Origin: Microbacterium sp. No. 7
GTDB taxonomy: Bacteria > Actinomycetota > Actinomycetes > Actinomycetales > Microbacteriaceae
DNA length: 64,000 bases
Direction: 5' to 3'
Assembly: GCF_001314225.1 (NCBI RefSeq)
Contig: NZ_CP012697.1
Span: 434,001-498,000 of the forward strand
Shown: positions 52,587 through 59,827 of the stretch, one piece after another
Layout: each line of letters begins with the position of its first letter
Position numbering within the stretch: position 1 is the first letter of the stretch
Made by a program: the position numbers and the translations under genes
Notes under the pieces: generated by a model
Told to the model about the DNA's origin: nothing
What the model saw: the letters and a program-made list of their open reading frames with translations, nothing else
Database searches by the model: none

Positions 52587-53573
52587 ATGGCCAGCCAGGA
52601 CTGGTTCGATAGGGACTTCTACAAGGTGCTCGGGGTCGACAAGAACGTCACCGACGCCGAGCTGAAGAAGACCTATCGCAAGCTCGCGCGCAAGTACCAC
52701 CCCGACTCGACGCAGGGCGACCCCGTCGCCGAGGCGAAGTTCAAGGAGATCAGCGAGGCGTACTCGGTGCTCTCCGACAAGGAGCAGCGCGAGGAGTACG
52801 ACCAGATCCGTGCGATGGGCGCCGGCGCGCCCCGGTTCACCGCGGGCGGCCAGGGCACGGGCGGCTTCGAGGACGTCTTCAGCCGCTTCACGACGCGCAG
52901 CAGCGGCGGGCAGCCCGACTTCGAGGACATCTTCGCGATGTTCGGGCAGCAGCAGGGCGGCGGCTTCGGGTCGGGGCGCTTCGGCCAGCCGACCGGCGGC
53001 TTCCGCGGCTACGGCGGCCCGCAGCGCGGCGCCGACGTCACCGCGCGCACGACGATCGACTTCGCGACGGCCGTGAAGGGCGACACGATCACCCTGCAGG
53101 GCGCCGAGGGCAAGCCGTTCAAGGTGAAGATCCCCGCGGGGGTCGCCGACGGGCAGAAGATCCGGCTGCGCGGCCGCGGGCGTCCGTCGCCCGACGGCGG
53201 CGAGGCCGGCGACGTCGTGGTGACCGTCGCGGTGCGTCCGCACGCGGTGTTCACGCGCGACGGGCTGAACCTGCGCGTGACGGTTCCCGTGACGTTCACC
53301 GAGGCGGCGCTCGGCGCGACGATCGAGGTGCCGACGCTGGGCGGCGACCCCGTGAAGCTGCGCGTCGCGCCCGGCACCCCGTCGGGACGCGTGCTGCGGG
53401 TCAAGGGCCGGGGCGTGCAGTCGGCCAAGGGCACGGGCGACCTGCTCGCCGAGGTGCAGGTGGTCGTGCCGTCGCACCTGGAGGGCCGTGCGCGCGAGGC
53501 GCTGGAGCAGTACCACGCGGTCGAGCCCAAGGAGAACCCGCGCGCCGACCTCATGGCGAAGGCGCGCGAGTAG
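52587..53573 (+). CDS. dnaJ: DnaJ-family co-chaperone lacking the zinc finger
   Basis: 328 residues. J domain at about 10-75 with HPD in [11 protein letters not shown]; a Gly/Phe-rich linker (about 85-150) follows, then directly the two C-terminal beta domains ([22 protein letters not shown]...). No CxxCxGxG repeats and no Cys at all, so it is a type II (CbpA-like) J protein even though it occupies the dnaJ1 position of the operon. Stimulates DnaK ATPase. Confidence 0.94.
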   Translation: MASQDWFDRDFYKVLGVDKNVTDAELKKTYRKLARKYHPDSTQGDPVAEAKFKEISEAYSVLSDKEQREEYDQIRAMGAGAPRFTAGGQGTGGFEDVFSRFTTRSSGGQPDFEDIFAMFGQQQGGGFGSGRFGQPTGGFRGYGGPQRGADVTARTTIDFATAVKGDTITLQGAEGKPFKVKIPAGVADGQKIRLRGRGRPSPDGGEAGDVVVTVAVRPHAVFTRDGLNLRVTVPVTFTEAALGATIEVPTLGGDPVKLRVAPGTPSGRVLRVKGRGVQSAKGTGDLLAEVQVVVPSHLEGRAREALEQYHAVEPKENPRADLMAKARE

Positions 53574-53593
53574 CGGCGGCGGGAGAGACGGAG

Positions 53594-54034
53594 GTGAGCC
53601 GGATGCCGGACGACATCGACGAGGAGACGCCGATCTTCGCGATCGCGGCGGCGGCGGAGCTCGCCGGGATGCATCCGCAGACCCTCCGTCAGTACGACCG
53701 CCTCGGCCTCGTCGTGCCCGCGCGCACGCAGGGCGGGTCGCGACGGTACTCGCTGCGGCACGTCAAGCAGTTGCGCGAGGTCGCCGCGATGTCGGCCGAG
53801 GGCGTGAGCCTGCCCGCGATCTCGCGGATCATCGAGCTGGAGAACCACGTGCGCGCGCTGCGTGCGCGCGTCGGCGAGCTCGAGCAGCAGCTGCGCGACG
53901 AGATCGACCAGCGGCGCGGTGCGCGCGTGTTCGCCGCGGGCGCCTCGGGCGCCGTCGTCACGCTGCGCCAGGGGACCCGCGTGCGTCGCGCGACCGAGGT
54001 CGTGCTGTGGCGCCCCCACCCGCAGGACGACTGA
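53594..54034 (+). CDS. hspR: Heat-shock repressor HspR (MerR family)
   Basis: 146 residues. MerR-type winged helix: PIFAIAAAAELAGMHPQTLRQYDRLGLVVPARTQGGSRRYSLRHVKQLREV, followed by a coiled coil (about 80-110). Binds HAIR sites, with DnaK as co-repressor in Streptomyces. GTG 53594 is listed; ATG 53603 with GGAGG 8 nt upstream is at least as good and would remove three residues. Last gene of the operon, giving feedback on the HAIR sites at 49956 and 50025. Confidence 0.95.
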   Translation: MSRMPDDIDEETPIFAIAAAAELAGMHPQTLRQYDRLGLVVPARTQGGSRRYSLRHVKQLREVAAMSAEGVSLPAISRIIELENHVRALRARVGELEQQLRDEIDQRRGARVFAAGASGAVVTLRQGTRVRRATEVVLWRPHPQDD

Positions 54035-54100
54035 CGACACCGCGGCATCCCTCCCTCCCTCTGATCGATACGCCGCCCGCGGCGGAACCGCCTTCCCCTC

Positions 54101-54206
54101 CTGCTGGTCGAGTGCTCGCGGCGGAGCCGCGAGCGTATCGAGACCCCTCTAACGGTGCGTTACATGGGTTTCGATACGCCGCCTGCGGCGGCTACTCAAC
54201 CAGCGG
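54101..54206. repeat. Family A palindromic repeat after hspR
   Basis: First of two full copies and a fragment in the 331-bp gap 54035-54365 between convergent operons. Its outer end reads CTGCTGG instead of CCGCTGG. A remnant of another right module (TCGATACGCCGCC...GGCGG) lies just upstream at 54064-54086. Confidence 0.9.
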
Positions 54207-54240
54207 GAGTGTGGGTCGGGCGTGTGGGTGCGTCTCATTC

Positions 54241-54346
54241 CCGCTGGTCGAGTGCTCGCGGCGGAGCCGCGAGCGTATCGAGACCCTTCTCACGGTGCGT
54301 TACACGGGTTTCGATACGCCGCCTGCGGCGGCTACTCAACCAGCGG
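54241..54346. repeat. Family A palindromic repeat, second copy after hspR
   Basis: Nearly identical to the copy 140 bp before it: left stem CTCGCGG...CCGCGAG, right stem CGCCGCC...GGCGGC; spacer CACGGTGCGTTACAC. Confidence 0.9.
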
Positions 54347-54354
54347 GGTGGGGC

Positions 54355-54378
54355 ACGGCGGCTCCTCAACCAGCGGGG
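54355..54378. repeat. Family A fragment at the 3-prime end of the DUF2252 gene
   Basis: CGGCGGCTCCTCAACCAGCGG plus GATACGCC, a rearranged fragment of the right module. In the minus-strand reading frame of the DUF2252 gene its CCGCTGGTTGA supplies the last codons (Pro-Ala-Gly) and the TGA stop. Confidence 0.8.
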
Positions 54379-55724
54379 CGATACGCCGCGACGAAGGCGT
54401 CGTAGTCGGCGCGGGAGAGGTCGGCGTAGGCGTACGACCAGTCGACGACCGCGGCCGCGGCGCGGCGGCCGCCGCCCAGGTAGCCGACGACCTCGCCGGC
54501 GCGCGGCGACTGCGCGTGCGCCCGCGCGAGCACGGCCGCGCACGCGAGCGCGTAGCGGTGGAAGGGGCCGTCGCCGAGCTGTTCGACGTCGATGCCGTAC
54601 TTCATGTCGCGGAACTGCCGCACGTAGTAGTCGAAGCCGTCGCGCCGCAGGTAGCCGAGGAACGGGTCCGACACGCCCTGCAGGATCCGCTGCAGCGCCA
54701 CGACCCGGCCGCCCTCGCCGTTCGCGTCGATGTGCTCGAGCAGCGACGGCGGCTGCGGGCATCCGCCGTGCTCGATGAGCACGCTGCATCCCGCCTCCTT
54801 GGTCTGCAGCAGCAGCGCCCGGCCGTCGCCGTCCTCGAGCACCGAGATGTAGCAGCGCGTGCCGACGCTGCCGACGCCCACCACGCGCCGTGCCGTGTCG
54901 GAGACCGAGTAGTGGCTCAGCACGAGCCGCACGTCCACCCGCGTCGAGGCCATGTAGGCCGCGACGACGTCGTCCACGGCATCCCGCACCCGCTCGTCGG
55001 CGTGCACCATCGTGGGCGGCTGCTCGATGAACCGCAGGCGTCCGTCGTCGCCGCGCTCGGTGAGCTTGCGCGCCGCGCGCTCGCCCGTGCGCTTGGCGGC
55101 GCCCTTCATCGCCGCCTGCACGACCTCGCGCGAGCCGTCGTCGTGCGGACCGATGCCGCTGTCGGCGTCGAAGTGCGCGAAGTAGCGCTGCAGCGGCGTC
55201 GCGGCGTTCGCGGCCTGCATCGCGCGCGCGTAGGTGTGCACCGTCGCGTGCGCGGCCCGGCGGGTCACGGTCTCGTCGCGGCCCGTCGCCTGGCCCGCGA
55301 TGACGATGCTCGTCACGAGACGCTTCAGGTCCCACTCGAAGGGCGCCCACGCCGACTCGTCGAAGTCGTTCAGGTCGAACACGAGCGTGCGCTGCGGCGA
55401 GGCGTAGAAGCCGAAGTTGGCGACGTGCGCGTCACCGCAGGAGGCGACCTGGATGCCGGTGCTCGGCCCGCGCGCGAGATCGGCGGCCATGAGCGCCGCG
55501 GTGCCCCGGTAGAAGGCGAACGGGCTCGCCGACATGCGCTCGACGCGCAGCGGCACGAGCTCGGGCAGGCGCGTCGCGTTCTGCGCGTCGAGGATGCCGA
55601 GGGGGTCGCGCCCCGACGTCTCGAGCTCGGCCAGGAGCCGGCGCGGCGTCGTCTTGCGCGCCGCCTCTCCCGCCTCTCGCAGCACGGGGGTCGGCGGGGG
55701 GACTGTCCAGTCGGCAACGGGCAT
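54366..55724 (-). CDS. DUF2252 protein (kinase-like fold)
   Basis: 452 residues. Characteristic segments: LVPLRVERMSASPFAFYRGTAALMAADLA, CGDAHVANFGFYASPQRTLVFDLNDFDES (aminoglycoside-phosphotransferase-like catalytic loop), and VVGVGSVGTRCYISVLE. The family is of unknown biochemical function, thought to be kinase-like. The stop codon and last three residues come from a family A repeat fragment. Start ATG 55724; a CAATAT box 6 nt upstream might be a weak -10. Divergent from the GT4 gene at 55837. Confidence 0.88.
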   Translation of the reverse strand: MPVADWTVPPPTPVLREAGEAARKTTPRRLLAELETSGRDPLGILDAQNATRLPELVPLRVERMSASPFAFYRGTAALMAADLARGPSTGIQVASCGDAHVANFGFYASPQRTLVFDLNDFDESAWAPFEWDLKRLVTSIVIAGQATGRDETVTRRAAHATVHTYARAMQAANAATPLQRYFAHFDADSGIGPHDDGSREVVQAAMKGAAKRTGERAARKLTERGDDGRLRFIEQPPTMVHADERVRDAVDDVVAAYMASTRVDVRLVLSHYSVSDTARRVVGVGSVGTRCYISVLEDGDGRALLLQTKEAGCSVLIEHGGCPQPPSLLEHIDANGEGGRVVALQRILQGVSDPFLGYLRRDGFDYYVRQFRDMKYGIDVEQLGDGPFHRYALACAAVLARAHAQSPRAGEVVGYLGGGRRAAAAVVDWSYAYADLSRADYDAFVAAYRPAG

Positions 55725-55773
55725 GCGCCCATATTGGCAGCTTGCCCTCCCGGGCGTCGCCGACGCGCTCGGG

Positions 55774-55779
55774 TAGACT
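55774..55779 (+). promoter_or_regulatory. -10 box of glycosyltransferase operon
   Basis: TAGACT, 57 nt upstream of GTG 55837; the leader includes a C-rich tract. Confidence 0.4.
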
Positions 55780-55836
55780 CGCCCGCGGCGCTGACCGTGC
55801 GCCGCCCCCCGCACGCACAGATAGGCCCCGTACCCC

Positions 55837-57021
55837 GTGACCGACTCCGCGCCGTCTCCCGCTTCGCTGAAGATCGTGATGGCCGCCGACACGTTCAGCC
55901 CCGATGTCAACGGCGCTGCGCGCTTCGCGGAGCGCCTGTCCGCCGGGCTCGCGGCCCGCGGCCACGAGGTGCACGTGGTCACGCCGAGCGTCACGCACGG
56001 CAACCACGGCGTGTTCACCGAGCTCATCGAGGGGCAGCCGCTCACGGTGCACCGCCTGCCCGGCTGGCGCTGGTACCCGCACGACTGGCTGCGCTTCGTG
56101 CTGCCGTGGATGAGCAAGCACTACGCGCGCCGCGTGCTCGACGCCGTGCAGCCCGACGTCGTGCACAGCCAGTCGCACATCGTGATCGGCCGCGGGCTCA
56201 CGCGCATCGCGCATCGCCGCGGCATCCCCGTCGTCGCGACCAACCACGTGATGGCCGAGAACGTCATCGACTTCACGACCCTGCCGCCGCTGCTCGACAA
56301 GGTCGCGATCAAGCTCGCCTGGGACGACGCGAAGCGCACCTTCGACATGTCGCGCGCCGTCACGACGCCCACGCGCCGCGCCGCCGACTTCCTCGAGCAG
56401 ACGATCGACATCCACGGCGTCATCCCCATCAGCTGCGGCATCGACAAGCGCAACTACGCGCCCGACCTCACCGAGCGGCCGCGCCGCCGCGTGCTGTTCG
56501 TCGGGCGTCTCACGACCGAGAAGCACGTCGAGGTGACGCTGCAGGCGGTCGCGAAGCTCGCGTCCGAGCTCGACATCGTGTTCGACATCGTCGGCGGCGG
56601 CGACCAGCAGCGCAACCTCGAGCAGTGGGTGGCCCGGCTCGGCCTGCAGGAGCGGGTGTTCTTCCACGGGCGCATCTCGGAGGAGCAGCTGCGCGCGACG
56701 TACGCCAAGGCCGACGTGTTCGCGATCGCCTCGATCGCGGAGCTGCAGTCGATCGCGACGATGGAGGCCATGGCATCCGGCCTCCCCGTCGTCGCGGCGG
56801 ACGCCGTCGCGCTGCCGCACCTCGTGCAGGACGGCGAGAACGGCTACCTCTTCGAGCCCGGCAACGTCGACGAGCTCGCCGACAAGCTGCGGCGCGTGCT
56901 CACGGCATCCCCCGAGGAGTACCGGCGGATGCAGCGGGCCTCGCTCGACGGCATCGAGATCCACGACATCGAGCGCACGCTCGACACCTTCGAGAAGCTG
57001 TACCGCGGCGAGCCGGTGTGA
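55837..57021 (+). CDS. GT4-family glycosyltransferase (PimB-like)
   Basis: 394 residues, GT-B fold. N-terminal domain: IVMAADTFSPDVNGAARFAERLSAGLAARGHEVHVV; C-terminal: RVLFVGRLTTEKHVEVTLQAVAKL and the E-x7-E sugar-nucleotide motif in AELQSIATMEAMASGLPVVAADAVALPHLV. Resembles mannosyltransferases acting on phosphatidylinositol mannosides or related glycolipids. GTG start at 55837. Its stop overlaps the next start (TGATG), so the two glycosyltransferases are made together. Confidence 0.9.
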   Translation: MTDSAPSPASLKIVMAADTFSPDVNGAARFAERLSAGLAARGHEVHVVTPSVTHGNHGVFTELIEGQPLTVHRLPGWRWYPHDWLRFVLPWMSKHYARRVLDAVQPDVVHSQSHIVIGRGLTRIAHRRGIPVVATNHVMAENVIDFTTLPPLLDKVAIKLAWDDAKRTFDMSRAVTTPTRRAADFLEQTIDIHGVIPISCGIDKRNYAPDLTERPRRRVLFVGRLTTEKHVEVTLQAVAKLASELDIVFDIVGGGDQQRNLEQWVARLGLQERVFFHGRISEEQLRATYAKADVFAIASIAELQSIATMEAMASGLPVVAADAVALPHLVQDGENGYLFEPGNVDELADKLRRVLTASPEEYRRMQRASLDGIEIHDIERTLDTFEKLYRGEPV

Positions 57022-58100
57022 TGCGGCTGCTGTTCGACGCCCGCTACATCCGCACGGACTTCCACGACGGGATCAGCCGCTACTCGGCGGAGCTCGCCGC
57101 CGCGGTGCACGCCGAGGCGCCCGCCCGCGGCGTGCAGGTCGTCTTCCTGATCTGCGACGACGCGCAGCGGGCGCTGCTGCCCGCGGGGGCGCGCGTGCTG
57201 CGCATCCACCGGCCGACGGCGCTGCGCGAGCCGCTCACGGCGCTGATGCTGAACCGGCACCGGCCCGACGCGGTGTTCTCGCCGATGCAGACGATCGGAT
57301 CGCTCGGGCGCCGGTTCCGGCTGATCCTCACGCTGCACGACACGATCTACTACCGGCACCGCACGCCGCCGCGCGACCTGCCCTGGCACGTGCGGCTCGG
57401 ATGGCGGCTGTTCCACCTCTCGTACGCGCCGCAGCGGCTGGTGCTGAACGCCGCCGACACGGTGGCGACCGTGAGCGAGACGAGCGCCCGCGAGTTCGCG
57501 CGCGTGCGGCTCACGATGCGGCCGGTCGTCGTGGTGCCGAACGCGCCGCAGCGGCTCGCCGACACCGGGGCCTCCGTGGTCGGCGGCGCCGAGAACCTCG
57601 TGTACATGGGCTCGTTCATGCCCTACAAGAACGTCGAGACGCTCGTGCGCGCGATGCGGCTGCTGCCCGGGCGCACGCTGCACCTGCTCTCGCGCATCTC
57701 GCGGGAGCGGCGGGCGGAGCTCGAGGCCCTCGCGGACCCGGGGCGTGTCGTGTTCCACGACGGCGTGACGGATGCCGAGTACGCGGCGCTGCTCGCCGAC
57801 CGCGCCGTGCTCGTGACGACCTCGCTCGACGAGGGATACGGGCTGCCGGTCGCCGAGGCGCTCGCGCTCGGCGTGCCCGCGGTCGTGACCGACATGGAGA
57901 TCTTCCGCGAGGTCGCGGGCGACGGCGCGCTGTACGTCGACCCGCACGACCCCGCCGCCGTCGCGGACGCCGTGCGTGCGCTGGACGACGACGAGCGCCG
58001 CGCCGCCGTGATCGCGGCCGGCACCGCGCACATCGCGCGGTTCACGTGGCCCCGCTCCGCCGGCATCCTGCTCGACGCCGTCGCGTCGCTCGCGCGCTGA
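57021..58100 (+). CDS. GT4-family glycosyltransferase
   Basis: 359 residues. LLFDARYIRTDFHDGISRYSAELA at the start, donor-domain ENLVYMGSFMPYKNVETLVRAMRLLPG, and TTSLDEGYGLPVAEALALGVPAVVTDMEIFREVAG with the E-x7-E motif. Likely acts after, or with, its neighbour in glycolipid or surface polysaccharide synthesis (inference). Followed by the palindromic cluster at 58121. Confidence 0.9.
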   Translation: MRLLFDARYIRTDFHDGISRYSAELAAAVHAEAPARGVQVVFLICDDAQRALLPAGARVLRIHRPTALREPLTALMLNRHRPDAVFSPMQTIGSLGRRFRLILTLHDTIYYRHRTPPRDLPWHVRLGWRLFHLSYAPQRLVLNAADTVATVSETSAREFARVRLTMRPVVVVPNAPQRLADTGASVVGGAENLVYMGSFMPYKNVETLVRAMRLLPGRTLHLLSRISRERRAELEALADPGRVVFHDGVTDAEYAALLADRAVLVTTSLDEGYGLPVAEALALGVPAVVTDMEIFREVAGDGALYVDPHDPAAVADAVRALDDDERRAAVIAAGTAHIARFTWPRSAGILLDAVASLAR

Positions 58101-58120
58101 GCGCCCGCCCTTCATTTCTC

Positions 58121-58261
58121 CAACCGCGGCAAAGTGCGGGTCTCAGGTGTCTGAACTCGCACTCTGCCGCGGTCGAAGGGAAGGCCGTGGGCATCCCCTG
58201 GGGGTTCAACCGCGGCGAAGTGTCGGTCGGGAGGCGCTGGACCCGCGTTTTGCCGCGGTTG
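58121..58261. repeat. Local palindromic cluster F (CAACCGCGGCAAAGTG modules)
   Basis: Two long hairpins of about 54 bp (58121-58174 and 58207-58261), each with arms CAACCGCGGC(A/G)AAGTG... and the complement ...GCCGCGGTTG. Fills the gap between convergent genes. Confidence 0.85.
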
Positions 58262-58306
58262 AGGCCTTAGGGGGGTGGGGTGGGGGCAGGGGTCAGGGGC
58301 TGGCGG

Positions 58307-58432
58307 TCAGGGGAGGCGGCTCCAGTCGGTGGGCTGCTGGCGGTAGCCGTCGCGGGCGACGACGCGGAGCGTGAGGACGACGACGGTGGGGACGAACACC
58401 GCGAGGGCGATGAGGGCGATGACGGTAAGCAT
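58307..58432 (-). CDS. Small single-pass membrane protein
   Basis: 41 residues: LTVIALIALAVFVPTVVVLTLRVVA as one membrane helix, then a short polar tail RDGYRQQPTDWSRLP. Too short for automatic prediction, but supported by a TAGCGT -10 box 7 nt before ATG 58432 and by sharing a mirror-symmetric operator region with the divergent GlxA-type regulator. Function unknown; it may be a regulated membrane peptide. Confidence 0.6.
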   Translation of the reverse strand: MLTVIALIALAVFVPTVVVLTLRVVARDGYRQQPTDWSRLP

Positions 58433-58505
58433 GGCAGAAACGCTACGGATGCCGGGAAACTGCCACTAGTGGCAGAACGGACTGTATGAGTAGGATTTCT
58501 GCCAT
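58431..58505. promoter_or_regulatory. Mirror-symmetric divergent promoter
   Basis: A perfect 16-bp palindrome CTGCCACTAGTGGCAG (58460-58475) is centred exactly between two outer copies of its half-site: ATGGCAGAAA (58431-58440) and TTTCTGCCAT (58496-58505). The two -10 boxes (58440-58445 minus, 58491-58496 plus) are equally symmetric. Each outer half-site overlaps a start codon. Confidence 0.8.
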
Positions 58506-59469
58506 GGAGTCCGTCGCCTGCATCGTGATCCCCGGGTTCGCACCCTTCGAGTTCGGCGTCGCGTGCGAGGCCTTCGGCATCGACCGCTCCGACCAGGGCG
58601 TGCCGAACTTCGACTTCCGCGTCGTGACGCCCGATCCCGGGATCGTGCCGTCGAAGCTGGGCTTCTCGCTCAACGTCGACGCCGACCTGTCGTTCGCCTA
58701 CGAGGCCGACGTCGTCGTGGTCTCTCCCGTGCCGCACGAGTACTGGGCCGATCTCGACGAGCGCGTGCTCGACGTCGTGCGGCACGCCGCCGCGCGCGGG
58801 GCCTGGCTGCTGAGCGTGTGCAGCGGCTCGTTCGTGCTCGCCGCGGCGGGGGTGCTCGACGGACGCCGCGCGACGACGCACTGGATGTACGCCGACCGGA
58901 TGGCGGCGATGTATCCGCAGATCGACGTCGATCCCGACGTGCTGTACGTGCAGGACGGCCGCATCATCACGAGCGCCGGCACGGCCGCGGGCCTCGACGC
59001 GTGCCTGCACCTGCTGCGGCTCGAGCTCGGCGCCGAGATCACCAACACGATCGCGCGGCGCATGGTCGTGCCGCCGCAGCGCGACGGGGGCCAGGCGCAG
59101 TTCATCGGATCGCCGCTGCCGGTCACGGCATCCCTCTCGCTCGCCCCGGTGGCCGACTGGGCGCTGCAGAACCTGTGCGGCGAGCTCACCGTCGAGCAGC
59201 TCGCCGCCCGCGCGCACATGTCGCCGCGCACCTTCGCCCGCCGGTTCAAGGCCGACTACGGCACGACGCCCGCCGCGTGGCTCGCGCGGCAGCGGATCAT
59301 CCACGCGCAGCGCCTGCTGGAGCAGACCGACCTCGGGCTCGACGCGATCGCCGCCGACTGCGGCTTCGGCTCCGCCGCGGTGCTGCGCCAGAACTTCGCC
59401 CGCACCCTCGGCACGACCCCCACCGCCTACCGCGCCCGCTTCGCCTGCGTCGACGCCGCCGCATCCTGA
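58504..59469 (+). CDS. GlxA-type transcriptional regulator (DJ-1/PfpI domain plus AraC domain)
   Basis: 321 residues. The N-terminal DJ-1/PfpI-like domain (about 1-190) has the nucleophile-elbow region SVCSGSFVLAAAGVLDGRRATTHW; the C-terminal AraC domain has two helix-turn-helix motifs (LTVEQLAARAHMSPRTFARRFKADYG and LGLDAIAADCGFGSAAVLRQNF). Such regulators sense amino-acid or polyamine-like ligands. ATG 58504 is chosen because TAGGAT ends 7 nt upstream; ATG 58486 would add six residues but overlap the promoter. Likely autoregulated through the CTGCC palindrome. Confidence 0.88.
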   Translation: MESVACIVIPGFAPFEFGVACEAFGIDRSDQGVPNFDFRVVTPDPGIVPSKLGFSLNVDADLSFAYEADVVVVSPVPHEYWADLDERVLDVVRHAAARGAWLLSVCSGSFVLAAAGVLDGRRATTHWMYADRMAAMYPQIDVDPDVLYVQDGRIITSAGTAAGLDACLHLLRLELGAEITNTIARRMVVPPQRDGGQAQFIGSPLPVTASLSLAPVADWALQNLCGELTVEQLAARAHMSPRTFARRFKADYGTTPAAWLARQRIIHAQRLLEQTDLGLDAIAADCGFGSAAVLRQNFARTLGTTPTAYRARFACVDAAAS

Positions 59470-59506
59470 CCCCCGGCCCCGCTGTTCAGCGCCCCGCGCC
59501 CCTCCC

Positions 59507-59616
59507 GCGCGAGACGGTGGGCTTCCCGCCGAGGTGGTGCCTTCTCCGCCGAGATGGTGGGTTTCTCGCCGAGACAGTGGGCACCATGTCGCCGAGAATC
59601 CCACCATCTCGCGGGG
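59507..59616. repeat. Local palindromic cluster G (GCCGAGATGGTGGG modules)
   Basis: Four direct modules of about 22-24 bp (CGCGAGACGGTGGG, GCCGAGGTGGTGCC, GCCGAGATGGTGGG, GCCGAGACAGTGGG) and a final inverted one (CCCACCATCTCGCG). Part of the 358-bp gap 59470-59827. Confidence 0.8.
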
Positions 59617-59643
59617 CGTTGGGTGCGCGGGGGCTTGCGCCAC

Positions 59644-59690
59644 CGCGGGGGCTCGCACCTGGCGGGGCTCGCACCGGCGGGGCTCACACC
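59644..59690. repeat. Three tandem copies of a 15-bp unit GGCGGGGCTCGCACC
   Basis: Units at about 59645, 59661 and 59676 with one or two changes each. Directly follows cluster G; no coding potential. Confidence 0.8.
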
Positions 59691-59716
59691 GCCGAGGGCT
59701 CGTAAGTGAGCGGAAC

Positions 59717-59754
59717 GTTTGCTGGGGGAAACGTGTGCTCGCGCGGAGTGAAAC
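59717..59754. promoter_or_regulatory. GlnR-like binding site upstream of nirB
   Basis: GAAAC occurs at 59728-59732 and 59750-59754, exactly 22 bp apart, the spacing of the actinobacterial GlnR consensus (GTnAC-n6-GAAAC-n6 twice). The GTnAC half-sites are weak (GTTTG, TCGCG). nirB is a known GlnR target in Streptomyces and mycobacteria. Confidence 0.6.
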
Positions 59755-59764
59755 ACGGGATGCC

Positions 59765-59770
59765 TACCGT
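59765..59770 (+). promoter_or_regulatory. -10 box of nirB
   Basis: TACCGT, 11 bp downstream of the GlnR-like site, leaving a leader of about 50 nt. GGGGAG precedes the ATG. Confidence 0.4.
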
Positions 59771-59827
59771 CGGAGGTCAGCGACGTCCCCACCGTGGGGC
59801 GCCGTGACACCGACCCAGGGGAGCGCC

